Assembly (NCBI GenBank): GCA_050732695.1
Contig: JBOHRL010000015.1
Span: forward strand, 11,057 to 75,056
Direction of reading: 5' to 3'
Source: JBFFZF01 sp050732695
GTDB taxonomy: Bacteria; Gemmatimonadota; Gemmatimonadetes; Longimicrobiales; RSA9
Length of the DNA: 64,000 bases
The notes beneath the pieces were generated by a model that saw nothing but the letters and a program-made list of their open reading frames with translations, was not told the origin of the DNA and did no database searches. This document shows positions 18,537 to 27,016 of the stretch, piece by piece (positions within the stretch are counted from its first letter, which is position 1; each line of letters opens with the position of its first letter). The position numbers and the translations under genes were made by a program.

Positions 18537-19151
18537 TCAGTCGTTGTAACGGACACCGAGCTTCGCCAGCGCGGCAGGCGGGCAGCCGGTCCACTCGGCG
18601 ACGTACGTATTGCCCGTGTATTGCAGGTCATCGATGCCGGTCGGACTCGACCAGAACCCGGATGCCGTCAGGTCACGGAAGCTGTTGAAGAACGCGACGC
18701 CATGCGAGTGTTCGGGTCTTGCGCGGGCTGGCCACGCAATGGCGTCGAGCACCTGCCTTCGTTCCGCATCGGAGCAGTCGACGAACGTCTTCTCGAACCG
18801 CTCGTGACATTCCGTATCGAGCCAGCGCAGCCCGCCGCGCATCGCCGTTTGTCGATTCGCCTGATCGCTCACAACGAAGTCCATGAACTCCGGGACTCCC
18901 GCGTCTGTCGCGCTGCCCGACCGGCCGTCCGCCGGGATGATCATGTCCACGAGGACCCGCACCATCGCCCACTCGTGTTCGTTGAAGAAGAGCCGCTGAT
19001 ACGGCTGCTCCTCCGTTGCAGCCCGGTGCGCCGTCAGCGCAACGCGGCGCGCCTGATCCGCCTCTGACGGCGAGAGCACGAACGCCGAAGAAAGCGGCAA
19101 CGCGGCCGCGATCTTGAGGGCGGTCCGGCGATCGATCGGTTGTGTGGACAT
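18537..19151 (-). CDS. Gluconate 2-dehydrogenase subunit 3-like protein with Tat signal
   Basis: A 204-residue protein. The N-terminus MSTQPIDRRTALKIAAALPL has a twin-arginine signal. The mature part follows the gluconate_2-dh3 pattern: FFNEHEWAMVRVLVDMIIPA, GVPEFMDFVVSDQ, GLRWLDTECHERFEKTF and FFNSFRDLTASGFWSSPTGI. Such small subunits pair with GMC-type flavoproteins and carry the complex through Tat by hitch-hiking. The GMC gene upstream has no signal of its own, which fits. The start at 19151 follows AGGATGG; the longer reading to 19382 passes through the repeat element and is rejected. Confidence 0.88.
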   Translation of the reverse strand: MSTQPIDRRTALKIAAALPLSSAFVLSPSEADQARRVALTAHRAATEEQPYQRLFFNEHEWAMVRVLVDMIIPADGRSGSATDAGVPEFMDFVVSDQANRQTAMRGGLRWLDTECHERFEKTFVDCSDAERRQVLDAIAWPARARPEHSHGVAFFNSFRDLTASGFWSSPTGIDDLQYTGNTYVAEWTGCPPAALAKLGVRYND

Positions 19152-19176
19152 GGTGACCATCCTGTGTGGAGATAAC

Positions 19177-19270
19177 GTTTCTGGGGCTGGTTTCTGGGGC
19201 TGGTTTCTGGTTGAACGACGGGAACGGATCCATTGACAGTCTAGAAACCAGCCCCAGAGACCAGCCCAGG
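19177..19270. repeat. GTTTCTGGGGCTG repeat element 1, inverted
   Basis: The plus strand at 19177-19210 carries the 13-nt unit GTTTCTGGGGCTG twice plus a partial third copy. The inverted arm is 19244-19270; 24 of 27 positions pair across a 36-nt loop (arm 19181-19207). The inverted arm overlaps the last codons of the LVIVD gene. The loop carries TTGAACGACGGGA at 19211-19223, which recurs at 28724-28736. It lies between the LVIVD gene and the small dehydrogenase subunit, where a terminator or mRNA 3'-end structure would fit. Confidence 0.85.
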
Positions 19271-21667
19271 AAAGCTTTGCTGACTTACTGGCCGCACCGC
19301 CCTGTACCTCACCAGAAAGAGTCCCTGTTCGATGCTTGATACGGCAATCACACCGCTCTGGAAGAACGGGTAGTTGCTCCATGCGCCGCTGAACGCGGGC
19401 GCATTGTCGCCTACCGGGTTCGTGTCGAGAAACCCGACTTCCTTCGGGTTCTCGCGGTCGGTGATGTCAAGGATGCGCAGACCGCTAGCGTAGTTGGCCT
19501 GGTACATCAGGTCGCCCTTGATGTACAGGTTGTGGTCGATCGCTTCGCTCTCGCCGAGGTGCTCTTTCACGAGGACCGGATCGTCGAGATCGGACAGATC
19601 CCAGACCAGGGTTCGCGTGCGCGGCACGACGCCGCTCATCTCATCGCCTTCATCGTTCACATAGAAGTAGCGCTGATCCTCGGTGAGCCAGCCCTGATGC
19701 GTGTACTGCACGTTCGGGTACGATGCGCGGCTGATCGCGATGGGGTTCTGCTTGTCGGTCACGTCGGCGATCGAGATGGCCGTCTCGTTCGAGCCGATGC
19801 AGATCTCGCGTGCCTGATAATCGGGGTCGGGACCGTGGTACATCACGCACTGCGCATCGTGCGAATAACCGGTTCCGGCGCTGCCCGTCTGCGGGTCGGC
19901 GAAACAGCCGGCGAAGGCCGGCTTCTTCGGGTCGCGGATGTCGATCATGTGCAGGCCGCCGCCGCAGGTTTCGCCACCGCCGCTGCTGCCGACCGGGTAG
20001 GCGAACCCGGTTTCCTCGTTGATCACGATGTTGTGTGCACTGGCAATGAAGTGGTACGTCGTATCGGGTGTAAACGTGATGGGCGTGCCGTTGAACGCGC
20101 GCAGTTTCGCGAGGTCGAAGACCTGCATGCCATGTTCGCCCGCGTTGTCGGATACGATGTAGGCGTGATCCATGAAGACCTTGATGTCACGCCACGCGCT
20201 TGCGGGCGAGCCCTCGGTGCGGAGCAGTTGGCCGACGTACGCCGGGTTGACGGGATCGCTGATGTCGACGAACGCCGTGCCCTCCGTCCTGCCAACCAGC
20301 GCGTACTCCTTGCCGCTCGTTGAATCGGTCCAACCCCAGATGTCGTTCAGTTGCACGCCACGTCCGCCGCCAATTGCGCTGATGGGCAGGAACGCGAGCA
20401 GCTCGACGGTCCCGCCGCACGAGAACTGGCCGGCGGTGCTGTCGGTGCAGGCCGTGACGCTGCCGACCATGGGGTCGAGGCCGATCAACTCACTGAACAC
20501 GGTGGCTGCGACAGACCACCGGTTCGCACTCGCCTCGAAGATCATTGCCTTGCCGGCACCGAAGTCTGCGCCAACCAGCCCGATCGCGGCGATACCGCCG
20601 CGAACGGCGAGTGCACCGCCGAACAGGTCGTCAGGCGCGATCGAGTCGGGCGCAATCGCTGGCCGTGCCGTCCATGTCGAGCCGCTGCGGTCGAAGATGT
20701 AAACGGAGCCGCGTCCCTCATTCGCGATGGGTGCCCCGATCCAGAGCGCATCGCCATCGAGTGCGATGGACGCGCCAAACCCCCGCGTCGCATCCGGTGG
20801 CGTGACCGTGCCGGAGTGCGTCCACGCGCCATCGCTCGCTCGCGCAAAGACATGCACCGCTCCCGTGCCGGCGTTGCCCGCCACCTCGGTCACGAACGCC
20901 TGACCGTTGGCGAGTGCGATCGGGCGCTCGAGCCCGCCGCCCGCCTGGCCGGGCACCGGGAGTTGACCCGTCGCGGTCCATGTCTGGCCATCCCAGCGGA
21001 ACGCCGAAACCGCACCACCGGAGCTTGCGATCAAGGCATCGTCCCCATTCGCGCGAATCACGGTCCCGAAGAAGTTCTGGCTTCCCGGCGCGCTGGTGGA
21101 CGGGATCTCACCCGCGTGCGTCCACGATCCGTCCGTACCACGCTGGTACGCGTGCACGACGCCCGCCTGGTTCGTTGCCGGCGCGCCCACGAGAATGCGA
21201 TCGCCCGAGAGCGCAACCGCCATCCCGAAGACGGTCACACCGCTCGGATTCTCTGGCGCGAGCCTCGCCCTTTCCTGCCACTCGCCGCTCGCGTCGCGCT
21301 CGAACACGTACGCTGCGCCGTGCGGCTCCCGCATCGCACCTACGACCATCCGTGCGCCATCGATGGCGATGCTCGAACCAAACCCGTCGCCTGCCTTGCC
21401 GTCCGTTGCCTGCAAGCGCGCATGCTCCGCCCAGACACCGTTCGCCTTGCGATAGATGTAGACGTAACCCGGTGAAAGCGAATTCTGCGATTCGCCGACG
21501 AAGACCTCGTTCTCGCCGACTGCGACCGCAGCACCGTACCCGCCACGCGCGAGTGCGCCCGGTGTCTCGCCGGTACCGTGGCCTTTCGCGGACGCAGGCG
21601 CCAAGAGAACCGCGACCGCCGTGAGTGCGATCGAGAACGTCAAGGATGTCAAACGGCTGCTTGTCAT
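19241..21667 (-). CDS. Choice-of-anchor-B / FG-GAP and LVIVD propeller protein
   Basis: An 808-residue secreted protein. The signal peptide is TFSIALTAVAVLLAPASAKG. Residues about 45-390 are FG-GAP-like blades (GFGSSIAIDGARMVVGAM, VFGMAVALSGDRILVGAP, GFGASIALDGDALWIGAP). Residues about 430-790 resemble the choice-of-anchor-B domain with LVIVD blades (FVDISDPVNPAYVGQL, GLHMIDIRDPKKPAFAGCF, GLRILDITDRENPKEVGFL). The ligand is unknown. It sits between the GMC flavoprotein and its presumed small subunit. The last residues, SFPGLVSGAGF and the stop, are encoded by an arm of the GTTTCTGGGGCTG repeat, so the natural C-terminus may have been changed by repeat insertion. Confidence 0.87.
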   Translation of the reverse strand: MTSSRLTSLTFSIALTAVAVLLAPASAKGHGTGETPGALARGGYGAAVAVGENEVFVGESQNSLSPGYVYIYRKANGVWAEHARLQATDGKAGDGFGSSIAIDGARMVVGAMREPHGAAYVFERDASGEWQERARLAPENPSGVTVFGMAVALSGDRILVGAPATNQAGVVHAYQRGTDGSWTHAGEIPSTSAPGSQNFFGTVIRANGDDALIASSGGAVSAFRWDGQTWTATGQLPVPGQAGGGLERPIALANGQAFVTEVAGNAGTGAVHVFARASDGAWTHSGTVTPPDATRGFGASIALDGDALWIGAPIANEGRGSVYIFDRSGSTWTARPAIAPDSIAPDDLFGGALAVRGGIAAIGLVGADFGAGKAMIFEASANRWSVAATVFSELIGLDPMVGSVTACTDSTAGQFSCGGTVELLAFLPISAIGGGRGVQLNDIWGWTDSTSGKEYALVGRTEGTAFVDISDPVNPAYVGQLLRTEGSPASAWRDIKVFMDHAYIVSDNAGEHGMQVFDLAKLRAFNGTPITFTPDTTYHFIASAHNIVINEETGFAYPVGSSGGGETCGGGLHMIDIRDPKKPAFAGCFADPQTGSAGTGYSHDAQCVMYHGPDPDYQAREICIGSNETAISIADVTDKQNPIAISRASYPNVQYTHQGWLTEDQRYFYVNDEGDEMSGVVPRTRTLVWDLSDLDDPVLVKEHLGESEAIDHNLYIKGDLMYQANYASGLRILDITDRENPKEVGFLDTNPVGDNAPAFSGAWSNYPFFQSGVIAVSSIEQGLFLVRYRAVRPVSQQSFPGLVSGAGF

Positions 21668-21688
21668 GAGGATCCCATTGTTGTCAAC

Positions 21689-21826
21689 GTTTCTGGGGCT
21701 GGTTTCTGGGGCTGGTTTCTGAACGACGAACAGAATTGGCGCATGGCCGGTCCCCGAATCGCGCCGGGGAACGGCGGCCGGACGTATCCGCGTGCCAGAT
21801 ACGACCAGAAACCAGCCCCAGAAACG
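21689..21826. repeat. GTTTCTGGGGCTG repeat element 2, inverted
   Basis: The arm at 21689-21721 is the same 33-nt string as in element 1 (two full 13-nt units plus part of a third), also preceded by AAC and followed shortly by GAACGACG. The inverted arm is 21804-21826, pairing over about 22 bases with an 82-98-nt loop, depending on which tandem unit pairs. It lies between the GMC stop (21845) and the LVIVD start (21667), immediately after the GMC gene in the direction of transcription. Confidence 0.85.
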
Positions 21827-21844
21827 AGTTCCGGAACGAGTTCA

Positions 21845-23542
21845 TCACCTGATTTCTCGCCCTGTCATCATGTCCGCGATGTGTTCTGACGCCCGCATCG
21901 ACAGGGCAAGGATCGTCCACGTGGGGTTCTTGTCCGATTGTGTGACGAACGGGCCGCCGTCGGTGATGAAGAGATTGGGCACGTCGTGCGTCTGGCACCA
22001 CTGGTTGACGACCGAGTTCGAGGGATCCGCGCCCATGCGCGTGGTGCCGAGTTCGTGGATGATCTCGCCGCCCTGCGAGATGCCGTAGCCGCGCTCACGG
22101 CCGGGCATCGTGTCCCACGCCGTGCCGCCGAGATCATCGATGATGGCCCGGAACGTCTCCTGCATGTGCTTGACCTGGTTGTACTCGTAGTCACTCCACT
22201 GCCAGTGGAAGCGGAGCACGGGGATGCCCCAGCGGTCGACCGCATTCGGATCGATTTCGCAGTAGCAGTTCTCGTTCGAGACCATCTCGCCGCGGCCGGA
22301 GAAGCCGAGCGTACACCCGTAGTATCTGCGATAATCGTTCTTGAGCTGTTCGCCGTAGCCGCCGCCGCCCGGATAATTCTGGATGCCGCCGAGGATGCCA
22401 TTGGCGGGGATGCCGCGGCCGCCGCCGAATTCGACGTGATAGCCGCGCGGGAAATCGAGCTTCGAGTTGTCGAGCCACCACGGCATGTAGAGGTGCATGC
22501 CGCCCACGCCATCCTCGTTGTGGGGCACGCTGTCGAACATGTTCGGGAAGTAGCCGCCAACCCAGCCACCGGTCGTGTCGTTCAGGTGTCGGCCTACGGC
22601 GCCGCTGGAGTTCGCGAGTCCGTCCGGGAATCGAGTAGACCTCGAATTGAGCAGGAGGCGCGCTGTTTCGCAGGCGCTCGCAGCGAGTACGACGATGCGC
22701 GCGCGCACGTGTTCATCGGCCCCCGACTCCTTGTCGATGTATGCGACACCGCTGACGCGGCCGTCCGTTCCAACCGTCACTTCCCTCGCCATGGCGCCGG
22801 CGCGAATCTCCAGACGGCCGGTCGCCTGAGCAGGAAACAACAGCACGTTCGGCGACGTGAAATTCGAGTTCGTCGCGCAGCCGCGATTGCACTGTCCGCA
22901 GTAGTGGCACGCGGCACGGCCGTTGTGCTGGCGAGTCAGGATCGAGAGCCGGGATGGAATGCACGTGATGCCGAGCCGGTCACAGGCCTGCTTGACCCAC
23001 AGTTCGTGACAGCGCGGGCGAGGCGGTGGCAGGAAGATGCCGTCGGGCTCGTTCGGCAGGTTCTCGACGCTGCCGAAGATCCCGATGAGCTGGTCGACGC
23101 GGTCGTAGTACGGTTTCAGATCGTCGTACGTGATGGGCCAGTTGGGCGAGAGGCCGTCGAGATCGCCGCGGCGGAAATCATCGGGTCCGAAGCGGAGCGA
23201 GATCCTGCCCCAATGATTCGTCCGGCCGCCCAGCATCCGGCAGCGGAACCAGCGGAAGTTCTCGCCCGGTGCGGTGGTGTACGGCTCGCCGTCGAGAGAC
23301 CAGCCGCCGAGGCCGGCGTCGAACTCGCCGAAATGACGCTCGGGCGTGGACGCTCCTCGCCGTGGCGTCTCGTACGGCCACTTCAGCATGGCCGAGTCCT
23401 TCGTGTTGTCCCACCATGGGCCGGCCTCGAGCATGCAGACGCGCGCGCCCGCGCCCGTCAGAACGTGCGCGGCCATGCCACCGCCCGCGCCCGAGCCGAC
23501 GATGCAGACGTCGTATTCCTGTTGGCCGCGTAGATGGCGCAT
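21845..23542 (-). CDS. GMC family oxidoreductase, sugar/polyol dehydrogenase large subunit
   Basis: A 565-residue FAD-dependent protein. The dinucleotide site is DVCIVGSGAGGGMAAHVLTG and ARVCMLEAGPW. A cysteine cluster, ACHYCGQCNRGC near residue 220, resembles that of membrane-associated FAD sugar dehydrogenases. The C-terminal catalytic block is IIHELGTTRMGADPSNSVVN with NPTWTILAL, providing the His and Asn. Family members pair with a gluconate-dh3-type small subunit, present downstream, and oxidise sugars or glycosides at C3 or C2, passing electrons to a cytochrome; no cytochrome gene is visible here. Start 23542 (MRHLRGQQEYD) is chosen; an upstream in-frame start at 23635 adds a sequence with no family match. 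Confidence 0.9.
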   Translation of the reverse strand: MRHLRGQQEYDVCIVGSGAGGGMAAHVLTGAGARVCMLEAGPWWDNTKDSAMLKWPYETPRRGASTPERHFGEFDAGLGGWSLDGEPYTTAPGENFRWFRCRMLGGRTNHWGRISLRFGPDDFRRGDLDGLSPNWPITYDDLKPYYDRVDQLIGIFGSVENLPNEPDGIFLPPPRPRCHELWVKQACDRLGITCIPSRLSILTRQHNGRAACHYCGQCNRGCATNSNFTSPNVLLFPAQATGRLEIRAGAMAREVTVGTDGRVSGVAYIDKESGADEHVRARIVVLAASACETARLLLNSRSTRFPDGLANSSGAVGRHLNDTTGGWVGGYFPNMFDSVPHNEDGVGGMHLYMPWWLDNSKLDFPRGYHVEFGGGRGIPANGILGGIQNYPGGGGYGEQLKNDYRRYYGCTLGFSGRGEMVSNENCYCEIDPNAVDRWGIPVLRFHWQWSDYEYNQVKHMQETFRAIIDDLGGTAWDTMPGRERGYGISQGGEIIHELGTTRMGADPSNSVVNQWCQTHDVPNLFITDGGPFVTQSDKNPTWTILALSMRASEHIADMMTGREIR

Positions 23543-23713
23543 CGACCTGTCCTGTCCGGTGGCGTCCCGTTGCAAGATAGAGCGGCGCGGCAGGGTCGGG
23601 CAACCGGCGTTCGGTTGCACCAGCATCGACGACAAACCTAACTTCGATTGCGATCATGCTTTTCGACTTCGGCTTCACCTTCGACATCGACCCGGCACGC
23701 AGGAAGGGATCTC

Positions 23714-24184
23714 ATGGAGGCAGGTCAGGCGGGCGTCGTCGCGAAGAGGGGGTACCGGTTGTTCGTCGCAGCATCGGTAGCGTTGCTCGCCGTGGCTGGA
23801 TTGCACACGCTCGGCCACTTCTCGTTCGAGGCGCCGGACGCGAAGGGCCAGGCTGTGCTCGAGCAGATGCAGCAGTACCGCGTCGATGCCGGTCTCGGCC
23901 AGCAGCCGAGCCTGTGGGATATCCAGCGCAGCCTGAGTCTGACGATGGCGATTCTGCTCGCCGGCATTGGCCTGATCAATCTGTCCATCGTGGCGATTGC
24001 AGGCGACGTACCGGGAGTGCTGCGCCGCCTGACGATGTTCGGCCTGTTGATCGTCGGTTCGCTGGTCGTGCTCTACGGGTGGTACCGCGTGCCACCACCG
24101 TTCGTCACGCTTTTTGCCGTCGAGCTGCTGTTCGTCGCGTCGCTGCTCGTGCAGCGGGGAGCCGATCCCGTCCGATCATTGTAG
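23714..24184 (+). CDS. Small four-helix integral membrane protein
   Basis: 156 residues with four predicted membrane helices: LFVAASVALLAVAGLHTLGH, LTMAILLAGIGLINLSIVAI, LTMFGLLIVGSLVVLYGWYR and FVTLFAVELLFVASLLVQ. A HTLGHF motif ends helix 1 and is followed by a roughly 45-residue extracytoplasmic or cytoplasmic loop. The start at 23714 is supported by AGGAAGGG upstream; a start at 23648 has none. No family was recognised with certainty. It is convergent with the MoaD-like gene and divergent from the GMC gene. Confidence 0.8.
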   Translation: MEAGQAGVVAKRGYRLFVAASVALLAVAGLHTLGHFSFEAPDAKGQAVLEQMQQYRVDAGLGQQPSLWDIQRSLSLTMAILLAGIGLINLSIVAIAGDVPGVLRRLTMFGLLIVGSLVVLYGWYRVPPPFVTLFAVELLFVASLLVQRGADPVRSL

Positions 24185-24206
24185 TAACAGGACAGTATGA
24201 TACGCG

Positions 24207-24479
24207 TCAGCCGCCCGCCACGGCAGGAACAATCGTGACTTCATCGCCATCGGCGATGGCTGCATCGAAGCCGCCGATGAGACGGATGTCCTCGTCGTTC
24301 AGGTAGAACACGACGTACTGGTAGGGCTGGCCTTCGTTGTCGCGAAGCCGCGGTGCGAGGGCGGGGAATCGGACGGCGACCTCGTCAACGGCGTCGCCGA
24401 GTGTGGCGCCGTTGGCCTCGATCGTTGGACTGCCTGCCAGGTCAGCCAGGACTCTGGGAAGCTGGATCGTGATGGGCAT
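24207..24479 (-). CDS. MoaD/ThiS-family ubiquitin-like sulfur carrier
   Basis: A 90-residue beta-grasp protein: MPITIQLPRVLADLAG, LGDAVDEVAVRFPALAPRLR, LNDEDIRLIGGFDAAIADGD and DEVTIVPAVAGG. It ends in Gly-Gly, the site that is adenylated and thiocarboxylated in MoaD, ThiS and CysO. It is the last gene of a minus-strand unit behind thrC, with a 30-base gap. No MoaE, MoeB-like or JAMM gene is nearby. A role as sulfur donor for an amino-acid pathway, as for CysO with CysM or HcyS, is suggested by the neighbour but not shown. Confidence 0.9.
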   Translation of the reverse strand: MPITIQLPRVLADLAGSPTIEANGATLGDAVDEVAVRFPALAPRLRDNEGQPYQYVVFYLNDEDIRLIGGFDAAIADGDEVTIVPAVAGG

Positions 24480-24509
24480 GACGGATTCCTTTCTGATCGT
24501 GTGATCGTG

Positions 24510-25919
24510 TCAATGGGCTGACGTGGCACCGTTCACAAGGGCAACGACTTCGCGCAGGCGGGGCAGGATGATGGGGGCATCCGAGAGAACGGGTTGGACG
24601 GCTTCCACTGTCTTGAGTCCGTTGCCGGTGATGCACAGAACGAGTTCGTCGGTCGCGCGGAGTCGGCCGGCCACCACGAGGGCACGCGCAGCGGCGATCG
24701 TCGCACCGCCAGCCGTCTCCGTGAAGATGCCGGTGGTTTCGGCGAGGGTTCGGATGCCAGCGACGATCGCAGCGTCATCGACAGCCGCTGCCCACCCTCC
24801 ACTCGTGCGAATCGTGTGCACGGCGAGCGCGCCGTCCGCCGGGTTCCCGATTGCGATCGAGCGCGCAATCGTGTTCGGGATGACCGGCTCGATGCGGGAC
24901 GCTGTACGTTCCAGTGCGTTGACGATCGGCGAACAGCCGCTGGCCTGTGCTCCGCAGATGTGCGGCGTCGTGCCTTCCGCGAAGCCGGCGGCTGCGACTT
25001 CCTTGAAGCCTTTGTCGAGGCGGGTGACCAGCGAGCCGCCAGCCATGGGCGCGATGACTGCGTCCGGCATCCGCCAGCCGAGCTGTTCAGCGATCTCCCA
25101 GGCCATTGTCTTCGAGCCTTCGCCGTAGTAGGCGCGCAGGTTCACGTTGACGATGCCCCAGCCGAAGCGGTCCGCAATCTGTGCGCAGAGACGGTTCACG
25201 TCGTCGTACGTCCCGCGTACGCGAACCAGGTTCGCGCCATGGATACTCGTGCCGACAATCTTGCCAATCTCGAGATCTTCGGGGATGAAGATCCACGCGT
25301 CGAAGCCGGCGCGCGCGGCCTGCGCAGCAACGGCGTTCGCCAGATTGCCCGTAGAGGCACAGCCAAGGGTGTCGATGCAGAGCGCATGCGCCGCATTGAT
25401 CGCACTCGCTACGACGCGATCCTTGAACGACAGAGAAGGGAACGTGACGCCATCATGTTTGATCCATGCTCGCGCGATGCCGAGCACATGGGCGAGCCGC
25501 GGCGACTCGATCAGCGGCGTGAATCCGGTCTCGCGCGAGAAGGCGGGTTCGCCCTCGAACGGCAGCCATTCCGCGTACCGCCACAGATTTGCCGGCCTGC
25601 CGGCCAGCTCCTCTTTCGAGGGCAGTCGCCGGTCCGGCGGGTACACGGGTTCGAGCGGGCCGAGACAACTGGCACAGATCGCGCTTGCCACAGGATCGAA
25701 ATGTTCGCCGCACTCCCGGCATGCGAGCGGCCTCAGTCGCGGTGGAGATGGCGGTCGCGAAGCGCCGGTCGGTTCGTCCCCGTGTCGGTGACGCACGGCC
25801 GCGGGCCGGTCAGCGGTGAATCGCCCACCAGTCCCTGTTCCTGTAGCTGGCGATGATATTTCTGTCGTCACGGCGCCGTCCGTATTCGTGCCGGCGATAA
25901 CAACGTCTTCTGTGCTCAC
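24510..25919 (-). CDS. thrC: Threonine synthase (PLP-dependent), with N-terminal zinc-ribbon-like segment
   Basis: About 469 residues. A disordered Thr/Pro-rich N-terminus of about 60 residues leads into a Cys4 motif (ACRECGEHFDPVASAICASC), then the fold-type II PLP domain. The PLP lysine is in FPSLSFKDRV; the phosphate loop is GCASTGNLANAVAAQAARAG; further blocks are AYYGEGSKTMAWEIAEQLGW and APMAGGSLVTRL. The enzyme converts O-phosphohomoserine to threonine. The GTG start at 25919 overlaps the panB stop (GTGA), preceded by AGGAG with 7 bases spacing, so the two genes are translationally coupled. A paralogous function, such as a sulfhydrylase fed by the MoaD-like protein, cannot be excluded. 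Confidence 0.9.
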   Translation of the reverse strand: MSTEDVVIAGTNTDGAVTTEISSPATGTGTGGRFTADRPAAVRHRHGDEPTGASRPPSPPRLRPLACRECGEHFDPVASAICASCLGPLEPVYPPDRRLPSKEELAGRPANLWRYAEWLPFEGEPAFSRETGFTPLIESPRLAHVLGIARAWIKHDGVTFPSLSFKDRVVASAINAAHALCIDTLGCASTGNLANAVAAQAARAGFDAWIFIPEDLEIGKIVGTSIHGANLVRVRGTYDDVNRLCAQIADRFGWGIVNVNLRAYYGEGSKTMAWEIAEQLGWRMPDAVIAPMAGGSLVTRLDKGFKEVAAAGFAEGTTPHICGAQASGCSPIVNALERTASRIEPVIPNTIARSIAIGNPADGALAVHTIRTSGGWAAAVDDAAIVAGIRTLAETTGIFTETAGGATIAAARALVVAGRLRATDELVLCITGNGLKTVEAVQPVLSDAPIILPRLREVVALVNGATSAH

Positions 25920-26821
25920 GGCGTTACTCCTGCGCTCCGCGTGATGAAAGGAACCGCTTCCTGTGTTCCGTTCCGGCGGAGGCGCCGGATGTCCGCCTCC
26001 TGTTCCGGTTCGATCGGATAGCAATGTTCCGGCCCCGGGAACCGGCCTGCGCGCACATCGGCGGCGTAGGCACGAAAGGCGGCCTCGACGTGTTCGCCAA
26101 CACTCGCATACTTTCTCACGAATCGTGGTGCGATGTCGCCCACGAAGTTGCCGAGCAGGTCATGCGAGATGACGAGCTGGCCGTCGACGTGCGGTCCTGC
26201 GCCGATGCCATAGATCGGGATGCTCGTGCGCTCGCGAACCAGTGCAGCCGTCTCGGCGGGGACAGCCTCGATCAGGATGGCGAACGCGCCTGCTGCCTCG
26301 AGCGCACAGGCCGCATCCGCCAACCGCTCAGCTGCGCCGCAAGTCTTTCCCTGGACGCGGTAGCCGCCGAGGCGCCCGAGGCTTTGAGGCGTGAGACCGA
26401 TGTGACCCATGACCGCGATGCCGGCCTCGCCCATTGCCCGAACTCGCTGCACGATCGTTGCCTCGCCACCTTCGCATTTCACGGCCTCGCAACCCGCCTT
26501 GATGAATGCACCCGCGTTCCGCACGGCTCGCGCATCGGAGACCTGATAGGAGAGGAACGGGAGATCGCCGATGACAAAGGCGCGCCCGGCGGCACGTGCA
26601 ACTGCACGCGCGAACACGAGCATCTCCATCATGCCGATGCCGAGCGTGTTCGGCAGACCAAGCACCGTCATGGCCGCGCTGTCACCGACGAGGAGGAGGT
26701 CGACGCCGGCACGGTCGGCAAACGTCGCTGTCGGGTAATCGTACGCCGTCAGAAACACAGCTTTCTCGCCGTGCGCCTTCAGCGCTGCAAGTGTGTGAAC
26801 CGTCACTTTCCGGTCCGCCAT
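25916..26821 (-). CDS. panB: 3-methyl-2-oxobutanoate hydroxymethyltransferase (ketopantoate synthase)
   Basis: A 301-residue cytoplasmic enzyme of pantothenate (CoA) synthesis; it transfers a hydroxymethyl group from methylene-THF to alpha-ketoisovalerate. Clear PanB blocks are AVFLTAYDYPTATFADRAGV, LLLVGDSAAMTVLGLPNT, FVIGDLPFLSYQVS, AVKCEGGEATIVQ, VMGHIGLTPQS, IPIYGIGAGPHVDGQLVISH and the EHCYPI tail. ATG 26821 is chosen because GGAGGACCC precedes it directly; the reading upstream to 26860 lacks one. It is the first gene of the panB-thrC-moaD-like unit and has a structured leader of more than 400 bases. Confidence 0.95.
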   Translation of the reverse strand: MADRKVTVHTLAALKAHGEKAVFLTAYDYPTATFADRAGVDLLLVGDSAAMTVLGLPNTLGIGMMEMLVFARAVARAAGRAFVIGDLPFLSYQVSDARAVRNAGAFIKAGCEAVKCEGGEATIVQRVRAMGEAGIAVMGHIGLTPQSLGRLGGYRVQGKTCGAAERLADAACALEAAGAFAILIEAVPAETAALVRERTSIPIYGIGAGPHVDGQLVISHDLLGNFVGDIAPRFVRKYASVGEHVEAAFRAYAADVRAGRFPGPEHCYPIEPEQEADIRRLRRNGTQEAVPFITRSAGVTP

Positions 26822-26963
26822 GGGTCCTCCGTTTTCAGAATCGAACGCGCCAACGCTCACGTCCCAACTCGCTCGTACCAGGGGCCCGACGCCACGCTGC
26901 CACTTTCACGGCACGGAATCGTTCCGTGCAGGGCACGTCGAACGCCTCTCGCTGAATGAAGAA

Positions 26964-26991
26964 GGCCGGTCGCTCGGTCGAGCGGCCGGCC
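26964..26991 (-). terminator. Leader terminator-like hairpin upstream of panB
   Basis: A 12-bp stem (GGCCGGTCGCTC at 26964-26975 with GAGCGGCCGGCC at 26980-26991, one G-U pair) and a 4-nt loop. On the minus strand it is followed by TTCTTCATT. It stands between the leader ORF stop and panB, where an attenuator terminator would be expected. Confidence 0.6.
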
Positions 26992-27016
26992 CTGGTTTGC
27001 GCTTTCCTCTGTTCTC

